The notes beneath the pieces are model-generated. The model made no database searches and was not told where the DNA came from. It saw only the letters and a list, made by a program, of their open reading frames with translations. A stretch of DNA of 64,000 bases, taken from NCBI RefSeq assembly GCF_016863315.1, contig NZ_BOOQ01000030.1, positions 1-64,000 on the forward strand. Direction: 5' to 3'. Both the position numbers and the translations under genes were made by a program. The stretch's first letter is position 1; each line of letters begins with the position of its first letter. Positions 52,693 through 60,911 of the stretch are shown piece by piece. This DNA comes from Planotetraspora silvatica. Lineage in GTDB: Bacteria; Actinomycetota; Actinomycetes; Streptosporangiales; Streptosporangiaceae.

Positions 52693-53397
52693 ATGAACGC
52701 AGCTGGTGCGGGCCTGCCCCCTGAGAGGGATCCGGCCCAGCGCTGGTTCGCCGCCGCCTCTCATGAAATGCGCACGCCCCTCGCCGGGCTCAGGGCCGAG
52801 CTCGAGGAGGCCCGGCTGAATCCCGGCCAGGCCGAGTTGCCACGGGTCCTCGACGCGGCGCTGCGCAGCGTCGACCGGCTCGAAGCGATCGTCGCCGATC
52901 TTTCCCTGCTCGCGCAGATCGCGGAAGGCGTGTGGGTACGGCACCAGCCGGTCGACCTTTCCGCCGTGGCCCGCGTCCACGCCGTCGCGTCGGCCGCGGG
53001 CCCGGAGGTCGGGTTACGGGCTGCGGACCCGGTCATCGTCGATGCGGCGCCCACACTCCTGGACAGGCTGGTGGCCAATCTGCTGGAAAACGCCCGCCGA
53101 TACGCCCGGCAGGCGATCCAGATCCAGGTTCGCCGGCATGGATCCACGGCCGAACTCATCGTCACCGACGACGGGCCGGGCATCCCCGCCCCGGATCGGG
53201 AACGGGTCTTCGAACGCTTCTTCCGGCTCGACAGTGCCCGCTGCAGGCGCCGCGGCGGCGCCGGCCTCGGCCTGGCCATCGCCCGCGACATCGCTCACGC
53301 GCACAACGGAACCCTGCACGTGGAGGACGCCGCCGGCCCCGGAGCACGCTTTGTGCTCCGTCTCCCCGTCGCCCGGCGTACCACCGGCCGGCCATGA
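52693..53397 (+). CDS. soluble sensor histidine kinase core without sensor domain
   Basis: This 234-residue protein consists only of a dimerisation/phosphotransfer helix pair (WFAAASHEMRTPLAGLRAELEEARLNPG, phospho-His in SHEMRTP) and an ATPase domain (NLLENARRYA, VTDDGPGIPAPDRERVFERFFRLD, GGAGLGLAIARDIAHAHNGTL). There is no membrane helix, HAMP or sensor upstream in frame. It resembles the catalytic half of the kinase at 4546. It may be a truncated gene, or act with a separate sensor. No response regulator is nearby. The start at 52693 has no strong ribosome site. Confidence 0.85.
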   Translation: MNAAGAGLPPERDPAQRWFAAASHEMRTPLAGLRAELEEARLNPGQAELPRVLDAALRSVDRLEAIVADLSLLAQIAEGVWVRHQPVDLSAVARVHAVASAAGPEVGLRAADPVIVDAAPTLLDRLVANLLENARRYARQAIQIQVRRHGSTAELIVTDDGPGIPAPDRERVFERFFRLDSARCRRRGGAGLGLAIARDIAHAHNGTLHVEDAAGPGARFVLRLPVARRTTGRP

Positions 53398-53952
53398 CCA
53401 CAGGGGGCGGGCCGAAGTAGGCCCCGCCCTCCACCGACGGCACGGTGGCCGGGCCGCGGGGCCGCCACGGGTGGTGATCGGGGTCGAACAGCACGTGGGC
53501 ATCGGGTCCCTCGGTTCTGCGGGCCGACAGGCCGCCGGGTGCCGCTGAGCGTAGGGCCGGCGCTGAGCGGAAATCAATACTTGACGAAGTTAAATATTGC
53601 TCCTACGTTTCGCCTATGTTTCCCGGGAACGGCACGGCCCCGCTCGTGTGGCACCGGCGGCAGTGGTGGGTGTTATGGCTGTGCTGACCCAAGGACCACC
53701 TCAGTCGGGTGAGTCCCGCGCGACGGCTCGGGCTGTCCTCCGCCGTCGTCGCCAGGGCCGCGCGCTCATCGACGCTGTCACCTGCATGAGTCGGCCGCGT
53801 CCGTACGCCCGTTCCTCTTCGAGGAGCGGATACGCGGAGCGGCTGCCGTGAGCATCGAGTCGTTCGTCCCCTAGCCCACCGACCCCGATCCGGCCACCGG
53901 CCGGCCATAGCGCACCAGGTACCACCCCACCCCCTCAACCAGGAGGTGTGAC
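53398..53952. other. 555-bp non-coding region upstream of glycan operon
   Basis: No gene is supported here. It contains a two-copy CGCTGAGCG repeat near 53544-53570 and the operator/promoter at 53575-53609. About 340 bases then separate the promoter from the first translated ORF (53953); this may be a long leader or the remains of a deleted gene. Confidence 0.5.
53575..53609 (+). promoter_or_regulatory. promoter with overlapping operator for the glycan operon
   Basis: TTGACG (53581-53586) and TACGTT (53604-53609) are a -35/-10 pair with a 17-base spacer. Overlapping the -35 is a dyad: CAATACTTGAC (53575-53585), GAA, GTTAAATATTG (53589-53599), matching in 9 of 11 positions. The block is strikingly AT-rich for this genome. 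It fits a repressor-controlled carbohydrate operon, but no regulator gene is adjacent. Confidence 0.6.
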
Positions 53953-54156
53953 GTGACGTCACCCCATTTCCTGATGGAGCTGCACGTGCCGGCGTGCGCT
54001 GTGTCGAACGGCAGCCATGCCGGGCACATCCCGCAGTTGGGCGCCATCACCCGCACCGGACCGGCGATCATGAATGGCCGGGTCCGGCCGGCGGTCCGGC
54101 CCGATGTCGGCGTCGAGACGCACCTCGACTCCGCCGACGACCAGCGGGTGGGTTGA
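53953..54156 (+). CDS. 67-aa ORF coupled to the ABC permease
   Basis: A GTG at 53953 preceded by AGGAGG opens a 67-codon ORF. Its stop overlaps the permease start in TGATG, so ribosomes could pass straight on. The protein (MTSPHFLMELHVPACAVSNG at the start, GVETHLDSADDQRVG at the end) has no recognisable domain, signal or membrane helix. It may be a leader ORF that couples translation, or the remnant of a larger gene. The strong ribosome site supports translation more than function. Confidence 0.5.
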   Translation: MTSPHFLMELHVPACAVSNGSHAGHIPQLGAITRTGPAIMNGRVRPAVRPDVGVETHLDSADDQRVG

Positions 54157-55169
54157 TGGAGATCACCACCAAGCGCTCGAACCCGCCGGTTCGCGCGACC
54201 GAGCCGCCGGTCGAGCCTCGCGGGCCCCGGAACGCGCTCGCGCGCCATTGGAGTCGCCAACTGGCCGAGGCCCGGCGGTCCTGGCGGCTGAACTGGCAGC
54301 TGTATCTCCTGGTGATCGTGCCGGTGGCGTACTTCGTCATCTTCAAGTACATCCCGATCAGCAACGCCGTCATCGCCTTCAAGGACTACAACGTCATCAA
54401 GGGGGTCTGGGGCAGCGACTGGGTCGGGTTCAAGAACTTCGAGCTGTTCTTCAGCAACCCGGTCTTCGGCACGCTGCTGAAGAACACCTTCATCCTGGCG
54501 TTCTACCTGGTGCTGGCCAGTTTCCCGATCCCGATCATTTTGGCCATCGCGCTCAACGAGATCCGGGGCGGCCTGTTCAAGCGCACGGTGCAGCTGCTCA
54601 CCTACGCGCCCTACTTCATCTCCACCGTCGTGGCGGTGTCGATGACGATCCTCATCCTGTCGCCACGGCTGGGCATCGTGAACGACGCGCTCGGCCTGTT
54701 CGGGATCCCGGCGGTCGACTTCCTCGGCGACCCGGACTACTTCCGGCACATCTACGTGTGGTCCGATGTCTGGCAGACCACGGGCTACTCCGCGGTCATC
54801 TACATGGCCGCTCTCGCCGGCATCGATCCGGCACTGCACGAGGCGGCCAAGATCGACGGCGCCAGCCGTTGGCAGCGGATCCGGAACGTCGACCTGCCGG
54901 GAATCATGCCCACCGCAGTGATCATCCTGATCCTCGGCGTGGGGAACATGATGGCGATCGGGTTCGAGAAGGCCTTCCTGCTGCAGAACGACCTGAACCT
55001 CGCGCAGTCGGAGATCATCGCGACCTACGTCTACAAGACCGGCCTGGTCAACGCGGACTTCAGCATGGCGACCGCCGTCGGTCTGTTCAACTCGGTAGTC
55101 AATCTCTGCCTGCTGCTGTTCGTCAACTTCGCCGCCAAGCGGATCACCGGGAAGGGGTTGTGGGGATGA
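54156..55169 (+). CDS. CUT1 sugar ABC permease (LplB/MalF-like)
   Basis: This 337-residue permease has six membrane helices after a ~40-residue cytoplasmic N terminus. It carries YLLVIVPVAYFVIFKYIPISNAVIAFKDY and the EAA loop LHEAAKIDGASRWQRIRNVDLPGIMPT, which contacts the ATPase. It resembles LplB/YtcP-type permeases for oligosaccharides. Its start overlaps the upstream ORF's stop (TGATG) and its stop overlaps the next permease's start (ATGA). No ATPase gene is in the operon, so a shared MsiK-like ATPase is expected. Confidence 0.93.
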   Translation: MEITTKRSNPPVRATEPPVEPRGPRNALARHWSRQLAEARRSWRLNWQLYLLVIVPVAYFVIFKYIPISNAVIAFKDYNVIKGVWGSDWVGFKNFELFFSNPVFGTLLKNTFILAFYLVLASFPIPIILAIALNEIRGGLFKRTVQLLTYAPYFISTVVAVSMTILILSPRLGIVNDALGLFGIPAVDFLGDPDYFRHIYVWSDVWQTTGYSAVIYMAALAGIDPALHEAAKIDGASRWQRIRNVDLPGIMPTAVIILILGVGNMMAIGFEKAFLLQNDLNLAQSEIIATYVYKTGLVNADFSMATAVGLFNSVVNLCLLLFVNFAAKRITGKGLWG

Positions 55170-56107
55170 GCGCGCTGACGACGTCGCCGACGTCCAAGCT
55201 GCGGCGCAAGCAGGCGGCGAAGGAGCGGATCCGCGAGCCGTTCCGCGACCGGGTGTTCGTGATCACCGTCACGGTCATGCTGGTGGTGATCCTCGCGCTG
55301 GTGCTGCTGCCGCTGATCTACATCGTCGCCAACTCCTTCAGCAGCGCGAGCGCCGTCTCCGCGGGCAAGGTGACCTTCTGGCCGGTCGACTTCTCGGTGC
55401 GCGCCTACAAGGTCGCACTGAGCAACCCGCAGATCCTGCGGGGGTACTACAACTCGCTGATCTACGCCGTCTGCGGCACCCTGATCAGCGTCACGCTGAC
55501 CGTCGCCATCGCCTACCCGCTGTCGCGCAAGAGGTTCTTCGGGCGCAACGTGCTGATGACGGTCCTGATCTTCACCATGCTGTTCTCGGGCGGCCTGATC
55601 CCGACGTACATGGTGGTCCAGGACCTCGGCATGCTGAACACCCGCTGGGCGCTGCTGATCCCCAACGCCATCGGCGTCTGGCAGGTGATCATCGCTCGCA
55701 CGTTCTTCGCCAACTCGATCCCGGAAGACCTGCACGAGGCCGCCATGCTGGACGGGGCGAGCGAGCTCCGCTACCTCCGGTCGGTGGTTCTGCCGCTGTC
55801 GAAGCCGCTGCTGGCCGTCCTCGCGCTGATGTACGTGATCTTCCAGTGGAACACCTACTTCGACGCCCTGGTCTATCTCAAGGATCAGGATCTCTTCCCG
55901 TTGCAGATCGTGCTCAGGAACGTCCTCATCCTCAACCAGCGCAACGTCGGCGTCGCGGACGTGGCCCAGCAGCTCCAGCAGCAACAGCTCGCCAACGTCC
56001 TGAAATACGCCCTCATCGTCGTCTCGAGTCTGCCCGTGCTGATCATCTACCCCTTCGTCGCCCGCCACTTCAACAAGGGCGTGATGGTCGGCGCCGTCAA
56101 GGGCTAG
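55166..56107 (+). CDS. CUT1 sugar ABC permease (YtcP/MalG-like)
   Basis: The 313-residue permease has six membrane helices, with VILALVLLPLIYIVANSFSSASAVSAGKVTFWPVDFSVRAYK and the EAA loop LHEAAMLDGASELRYLRSVVLPLSKPLLAVLALMYVIFQWN. It ends with the typical YPFVARHFNKGVMVGAVKG. It pairs with the permease at 54156, overlapping it by four bases, to form the channel for the substrate delivered by the lipoprotein at 56133. Confidence 0.94.
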   Translation: MSALTTSPTSKLRRKQAAKERIREPFRDRVFVITVTVMLVVILALVLLPLIYIVANSFSSASAVSAGKVTFWPVDFSVRAYKVALSNPQILRGYYNSLIYAVCGTLISVTLTVAIAYPLSRKRFFGRNVLMTVLIFTMLFSGGLIPTYMVVQDLGMLNTRWALLIPNAIGVWQVIIARTFFANSIPEDLHEAAMLDGASELRYLRSVVLPLSKPLLAVLALMYVIFQWNTYFDALVYLKDQDLFPLQIVLRNVLILNQRNVGVADVAQQLQQQQLANVLKYALIVVSSLPVLIIYPFVARHFNKGVMVGAVKG

Positions 56108-56132
56108 CAATTCCCCCCGATTGGAAGGAACC

Positions 56133-57797
56133 ATGAAAATACACGCAAGCAGGAAAGTCGCCGCTGTGGCGATCGCCGCGGCGCTGGGTGTCGCGGGCTG
56201 CAGTTCCGGCGAGGACGACTCCAGCAAGCCGGAGCTCGGCGCGGGCGGCAAGGTCATCATCGACACCCTCGCACCCGCCGACGCGGACACGAACCTGGAC
56301 ACCAACCCGGTCACGAAGTTGATGAGTGACAAGTTCAAGATCCAGTTCCGCTGGCAGACCACCACGTTCGACGCGGGGCCGGCCAAGGAGAAGCGGCAGA
56401 TCGCGCTCGCCAGCGGCGACTACCCGGACCTGTTCATGTTGATCCCCTGGGTGGACGGGTTCTCCCAGGCCGAGGTGCTGAAGCTGGGCAAGCAGGGCGT
56501 CGCCGTCCCGCTGGAACAACTGATCAAGGACAACGCGCCGAACATCCAGAAGGCGCTGGACTCCAACAAGACGCTCAAGGAGATGTCGACCGCCCCCGAC
56601 GGGCACATCTACGCGTTGCCCCAGTGGTCGGACTGCTTCCACTGCAGCTATCCGGACAAGCTGTGGATCAACACGACATGGTTGAAGAAGCTCAACCTGC
56701 AGATGCCGAAGACCACCGATGAGCTGCGCGCCGTCCTTGAGGCGTTCAAGACCAAGGACCCGAACGGCAACGGCAAGGCCGACGAGATCCCGATGACCAC
56801 GGACGTTCAGGACAGCCACCTGATCGAGTATCTGATGGGCGCGTTCGCCTACCCGCCGGCCGGCGCGAACAACGGCGGGGTCGGGCTGCTCACCCTCAAC
56901 GGCAGCCAGGTCACCACCCCGGTGATCACGCCGGAGTGGCGCGACGGCCTGAAGTACATCAACTCGCTGGTCAAGGACGGCCTGATCGACAAGGCGGCGT
57001 TCACGCAGAACGCCGAGGCGCTCCAGGCGACCGGCAACAACCCCGACGCGGTCATGGTCGGCTCGGCGCCGCTCCTGCACCCGGGCATCTTCGTGCAGCT
57101 GGGCTCCAAGGACGGGCGCGACAAGCAGTACGACGCCGCCCCGCCGCTGACCGGGCCGTCCGGTAAGAACTACAGCGGTCTGAACTACCCGAGCTCCAGC
57201 ACCTTCACCTTCATGCTGACCAACAAGGCCAGCAAGGAGGCCCAGGTCGCGGCGATCAAGATGCTCGACTACATCTACACGACCGAGGGCACCGAGACCG
57301 CGGTGATGGGTCCGGAGGGCGTGGGCTGGAACAAGCCGGGACCCGACGACATCGCGCTGGACGAATCGATCAAGCCGCTCTACAAGCGCACCCCGGGTTC
57401 GGAGGCGCCCAAGAACCTCTCGTGGGACGCGATGGCGCAGTACAACCTGACCCTCGACTACCGCAACGCCCAGGTGACGCCGAAGGACATCTACTCCGAG
57501 GACGGATACGAGCGGCGCTTGTTCGAGGCGACCAAGCTGTATGAGGGTCACGAGGACAAGGCGCAGTTCTTCCCGACCGTCTCGGTCTGGATCGACCCGA
57601 GCGTCAGCGGCGAGATGGCGACGCTGAAGACCAACCTCGAGAGCTACGTCGCCCAGGGCCAGCTGGCCTTCATCACCGGGTCCAAGAACATCGACACCGA
57701 CTGGGACGCCTTCGTCCAGGGTCTCGACGGCGTCGGTCTGAAGCGGTACCTGGAGCTGAACCAGCAGGCCTACGACAAGTACAAGGCCGGCCAGTGA
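56133..57797 (+). CDS. extracellular solute-binding lipoprotein (CUT1 family)
   Basis: A 554-residue lipoprotein: signal peptide MKIHASRKVAAVAIAAALGVAGCSSG with lipobox VAGC, starting at 56133 after GGAAGGA. The rest is a two-lobed binding fold of the large LipO/YtcQ group, with KLMSDKFKIQFRWQTTTFDAGPAKEKRQIALASGDYPDLFM, WSDCFHCSYPDKLWINTTWLKKLNL and a C-terminal helix region. Proteins of this length usually bind oligosaccharides. It lies 25 bases after the permeases. A large hairpin follows, which could limit transcription into the enzyme genes. Confidence 0.94.
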   Translation: MKIHASRKVAAVAIAAALGVAGCSSGEDDSSKPELGAGGKVIIDTLAPADADTNLDTNPVTKLMSDKFKIQFRWQTTTFDAGPAKEKRQIALASGDYPDLFMLIPWVDGFSQAEVLKLGKQGVAVPLEQLIKDNAPNIQKALDSNKTLKEMSTAPDGHIYALPQWSDCFHCSYPDKLWINTTWLKKLNLQMPKTTDELRAVLEAFKTKDPNGNGKADEIPMTTDVQDSHLIEYLMGAFAYPPAGANNGGVGLLTLNGSQVTTPVITPEWRDGLKYINSLVKDGLIDKAAFTQNAEALQATGNNPDAVMVGSAPLLHPGIFVQLGSKDGRDKQYDAAPPLTGPSGKNYSGLNYPSSSTFTFMLTNKASKEAQVAAIKMLDYIYTTEGTETAVMGPEGVGWNKPGPDDIALDESIKPLYKRTPGSEAPKNLSWDAMAQYNLTLDYRNAQVTPKDIYSEDGYERRLFEATKLYEGHEDKAQFFPTVSVWIDPSVSGEMATLKTNLESYVAQGQLAFITGSKNIDTDWDAFVQGLDGVGLKRYLELNQQAYDKYKAGQ

Positions 57798-57800
57798 CAC

Positions 57801-57874
57801 CGCGCCCAGCCGGCCGGCGCCGGACGCGGAGCGGAGCCGATGCCGCTCCGCCCGGTGACGGCCGGCTGGGCGCG
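57801..57874 (+). terminator. long inverted repeat between binding protein and enzyme genes
   Basis: CGCGCCCAGCCGGCC (57801-57815) is exactly complementary to GGCCGGCTGGGCGCG (57860-57874); the 44-base interior holds another stem, CGGAGCGG/CCGCTCCG. It starts four bases after the binding-protein stop. It could be a partial terminator or an RNA-stabilising structure giving more binding protein than enzyme. Confidence 0.6.
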
Positions 57875-57924
57875 AGTTGTCCGCCGGCGCGAAGCGCGAA
57901 CCCGGGCGGAGGCCTGACGCACAC

Positions 57925-59682
57925 ATGCCGACACTGTTCGACGTCACCGACTTCGGGGTGCTCCCCGGCAGCCACGTCGACGCCGCGCCCGGGGTCCGGG
58001 CGGCGCTGCGCGCGGCGGGCGACGTCGCCGGCCCGGTGGTGCTCCGTTTCCCGCCGGGCGACTATCACCTGTGGCCGGACGACGCGCAGCGCCGTGAGCT
58101 GTACGTCTCCAACACGGTGGGAGACGACCCGCGGCACAGCGTCAAGGCGATCGCGCTTCTCGTGGAGGCGACGGACGATCTCGTCATCTCGGGGGAGGGC
58201 GCCCGTCTCGTCCTGCACGGGCTCCAGACGACCTTCGCGGTCATCGACTCGCGGCGGGTACGCGTCGAGGGCCTCGAGTTCGACTTCGCGGTGCCGACGG
58301 TCGTCGACGCCACCGTCGCGGACGCGGGCGTCGCGGCGGGCCGGGCCTACCGGCTGATCCGGGTGCCCGCGGCCACGCTCTTCTCCGTCGAAGGCGCGTC
58401 GATCCGCTGGCACGGGGAGACGCTCGCCTCCGGCGCGGTCGCCTGGTCAGGGCGGGACGCGCTCGAGTACACCCAGATCCACGATCCCGTCCGCGGGCGG
58501 ACGTCGCGCGGCCCCAACCCCCTCTTCGACCGGGTCCGGTCGATCAGGCCGGTGGGGGAGCGCGACGTCAGGATCGACTACGAGCACGCCGAGGAACCGG
58601 CCGACCTGGGACTCGTCTACTCGATGCGATCGACGACCCGCGACCACCCCGGCGGGCTCGTGCTCGACAGCTCCGATGTGACTCTGTCGCGGTTGCGGTT
58701 CCGCTTCCTCCACGGGTTCGGCGTGGTCGCCCAGACAAGCCGGGACGTCTCCGTCGAGGGGTGCGAATTCCAGACTCCGCCGGACAGCGGCCGGCACAGC
58801 GCCGGCTTCGCCGACTTCGTCCAGTTCTCCGGTTGCTCCGGAGAGGCGGTCGTGCGCGACTGCCTCTTCGACGGGCCGCACGACGATCCGATCAACATCC
58901 ACGGCACCTACCTGCGGGTCACCGGTCAGCCGGACCGCCGCACCCTCGAACTGGACTACCCCCACCCGGAGACGGCGGGCTTTCCCCAGTTCTCGCCCGG
59001 TGACCGGATCGAGCTCGTCGATCGCGCCACACTCCAGGCGATCGCGTCGGCCACGGTACGCACTGTGCGGCAGCCGAGCGGTCGCGCCCACGATCAGCCG
59101 CTGCGCACCATCGTCGTGACCGTCGACGCGGAGCTTCCGGACGATCTCGCCGGGCGGACCGCGGTGGAGAACGTCACCCGGACACCGACCGTGCGGATCG
59201 CACGCAACATCTTCCGCAACGTCCCCACGCGGGGGGTGCTCGTGACCACCCGGCGCGCGGTGCTGATCGAGGAGAACCGTTTCGAGCGCACCGGGATGGC
59301 CGGAATCTACGTCTCCTGCGACGCCGACGAGTGGTGGGAGTCCGGGCCGGTGCGCGACCTGACGATACGCGGCAACGAGTTCATCGAACCGGGCGGGCCG
59401 GCGATCTTCCTCGATCCGACGAACACCCGATCCGACCCCGGGCATCCGGTCCACAGTGGTGTGGTCGTGGAGGAGAACCGATTCGTGCTCGACGGCGTGC
59501 CCGCGCTCGACGCGAAGAGCACGGACGGCATCCGCTTCCGGAACAACGGCATCGTCCGGCTCGGGCGGCAGACGCCCGACATCGTCCTGCGGTCATGCTC
59601 CGACGTGGGCGTCGAAGTCGACGGTGACGCGGGACGTGGTAAACCTGCCGGCGACTTTCCCCTTCTCCTGGAGGCCGACTGA
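57925..59682 (+). CDS. right-handed beta-helix glycosidase, GH110-like (alpha-1,3-galactosidase)
   Basis: This 585-residue protein begins with the pectate-lyase-like start FDVTDFGVLPG and then repeats parallel beta-helix coils (DLVISGEGARLVLHG, SRRVRVEGLEFDF, SSDVTLSRLRFRFLHGFGVVAQ, RDVSVEGCEF, EAVVRDCLFDGPHDDPINIHGTYLRVTG). The acidic DDPINIHGT segment is characteristic of GH110 alpha-1,3-galactosidases. No signal peptide is seen, so it probably acts on imported oligosaccharide. The next gene starts one base after its stop. Specificity could differ from alpha-galactose. Confidence 0.8.
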   Translation: MPTLFDVTDFGVLPGSHVDAAPGVRAALRAAGDVAGPVVLRFPPGDYHLWPDDAQRRELYVSNTVGDDPRHSVKAIALLVEATDDLVISGEGARLVLHGLQTTFAVIDSRRVRVEGLEFDFAVPTVVDATVADAGVAAGRAYRLIRVPAATLFSVEGASIRWHGETLASGAVAWSGRDALEYTQIHDPVRGRTSRGPNPLFDRVRSIRPVGERDVRIDYEHAEEPADLGLVYSMRSTTRDHPGGLVLDSSDVTLSRLRFRFLHGFGVVAQTSRDVSVEGCEFQTPPDSGRHSAGFADFVQFSGCSGEAVVRDCLFDGPHDDPINIHGTYLRVTGQPDRRTLELDYPHPETAGFPQFSPGDRIELVDRATLQAIASATVRTVRQPSGRAHDQPLRTIVVTVDAELPDDLAGRTAVENVTRTPTVRIARNIFRNVPTRGVLVTTRRAVLIEENRFERTGMAGIYVSCDADEWWESGPVRDLTIRGNEFIEPGGPAIFLDPTNTRSDPGHPVHSGVVVEENRFVLDGVPALDAKSTDGIRFRNNGIVRLGRQTPDIVLRSCSDVGVEVDGDAGRGKPAGDFPLLLEAD

Positions 59683-59683
59683 C

Positions 59684-60718
59684 GTGAGACCGCCCGAGTC
59701 GTCCGCGACGCCGACTGAGCGGCCCGGCCGCCCCGCCGTTGCGGAGCCCGTCGTGCTCGAGACCACCCAGGAGACCGCGATCTGGGGCTACTTTCCCACC
59801 GACCGGGCGCCGGTGCTGACGGTGGACTCCGGCACGGTCGTCAGGATCGACGCGGTGAACCAGGCCGGCGTGTCCGCCGCCGAGGGGCCGGTCGCCTACT
59901 TCGAGATGTTGGGCGTGCCCGCCGACCAGGTGCTGCCCGAGCTGGCGGAGATCGCGAAGAACCCTCGCCCGGCCGGCTCCAGCGGCCACATTCTCACCGG
60001 CCCGGTCCATGTGCGGGGCGCCGAACCAGGAGACGTGCTGGAGATCCGCATCCTGGACGTCTCTCCGCGCGTGCCGTACGGCGTGAACGGCACCGGCCCC
60101 GGCGCAGGAGTCTGCGGCGATCTGCTGGACACTGCGTCGACCCGCCTGCTCCAGCTGGACCCCTCGGGCCGGCATTACTCGTTCGGGCACGGCATCAAGA
60201 TCCCGTTCAAGCCGTTCGCGGGGATCATGGCAGTCGCCCCGCCCACGTCGGCCGGCTTCGTCTCCGCCAACCCGCCGGACCGGTGGGGCGGCAACCTGGA
60301 CTTCCGCGACCTCGTCGCCGGTACGACGCTGTACCTGCCGGTCTTCCAACCGGGCGGCATGTTCTACACGGGCGACACGCACGGCGCGCAGGGCCACGGC
60401 GAAGTCGACCAGACCGCCGTCGAGCACTCGATGTCGCTCACCGCTCAGTTCGTCGTCCGCAAGGGTGCGAGCCTGGAGTGGCCGCGCGCGGAGAGCGACG
60501 AGTACTTCTGGTGCATGGGCATCGACGCCGACCTCGACGTCGCACTGCGGATCGCCGTCAAGGAAGCCGTGGGCTATCTCGTCGAGGCCACCGAAGGTGC
60601 GCTGACGACCGCCGACGCCTACGCGCTGTGCAGCATCGCGGTCGACTTCGTCGTCGCCGAGGCGGTCGACGGCAACAAGGTCATCGTCGCCTACATCGCC
60701 AAGTCCCTGTTGCCCTGA
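59684..60718 (+). CDS. acetamidase/formamidase-family amidase
   Basis: The 344-residue enzyme starts at the GTG at 59684, after GGAGG within the end of the upstream gene, one base after its stop. It matches FmdA_AmdA: GYFPTDRAPVLTVDSGTVVRIDAVNQAG, SGHILTGPVHVRGAEPGDVLEIRILDV, GHGIKIPFKPFAGIMAVAP, RWGGNLDFRDLVAGTTLYLPVFQPGGMFYTGDTHGAQGHGEVDQTAVE. Known members hydrolyse acetamide or formamide. Tight coupling with the GH110-like gene suggests that it works on an amide released from, or present in, the imported glycan (inference). Confidence 0.9.
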   Translation: MRPPESSATPTERPGRPAVAEPVVLETTQETAIWGYFPTDRAPVLTVDSGTVVRIDAVNQAGVSAAEGPVAYFEMLGVPADQVLPELAEIAKNPRPAGSSGHILTGPVHVRGAEPGDVLEIRILDVSPRVPYGVNGTGPGAGVCGDLLDTASTRLLQLDPSGRHYSFGHGIKIPFKPFAGIMAVAPPTSAGFVSANPPDRWGGNLDFRDLVAGTTLYLPVFQPGGMFYTGDTHGAQGHGEVDQTAVEHSMSLTAQFVVRKGASLEWPRAESDEYFWCMGIDADLDVALRIAVKEAVGYLVEATEGALTTADAYALCSIAVDFVVAEAVDGNKVIVAYIAKSLLP

Positions 60719-60834
60719 TGCCGTCGCCCTGACGCTGTCGCCCGAGGCCGGCCGTGCCGCCGGTCGAGGGCGTCGGGCTGACGGCAGTCAACAAATCCTG
60801 ATATGTCCTTACAAATGCCTAACAATCACCAGTA

Positions 60835-60854
60835 AGATCGTCCGCAGGCGATCT
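60835..60854. promoter_or_regulatory. AGATCG-N8-CGATCT dyad in AT-rich promoter region
   Basis: AGATCG (60835-60840) and CGATCT (60849-60854) flank TCCGCAGG, within an AT-rich stretch (60785-60900) upstream of the GH2 gene. It may be an operator. The gap suggests the GH2 gene has its own promoter besides read-through. Confidence 0.4.
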
Positions 60855-60911
60855 CATGCGTGATACTCCCGTTGAGGATTTTCGGACCACCTGAAAGTGG
60901 ACGTTTAGGTC

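Noticed and set aside
53597-53851. Short ORF in the leader of the glycan operon
   Set aside because: It has no ribosome site and an Arg/Ser/Ala-rich random composition. Better explained as untranslated leader or decayed sequence.
56097-57947. 616-codon minus-strand frame opposite the solute-binding protein
   Set aside because: It is an antisense shadow; the plus strand encodes a full lipoprotein with signal peptide and binding fold.
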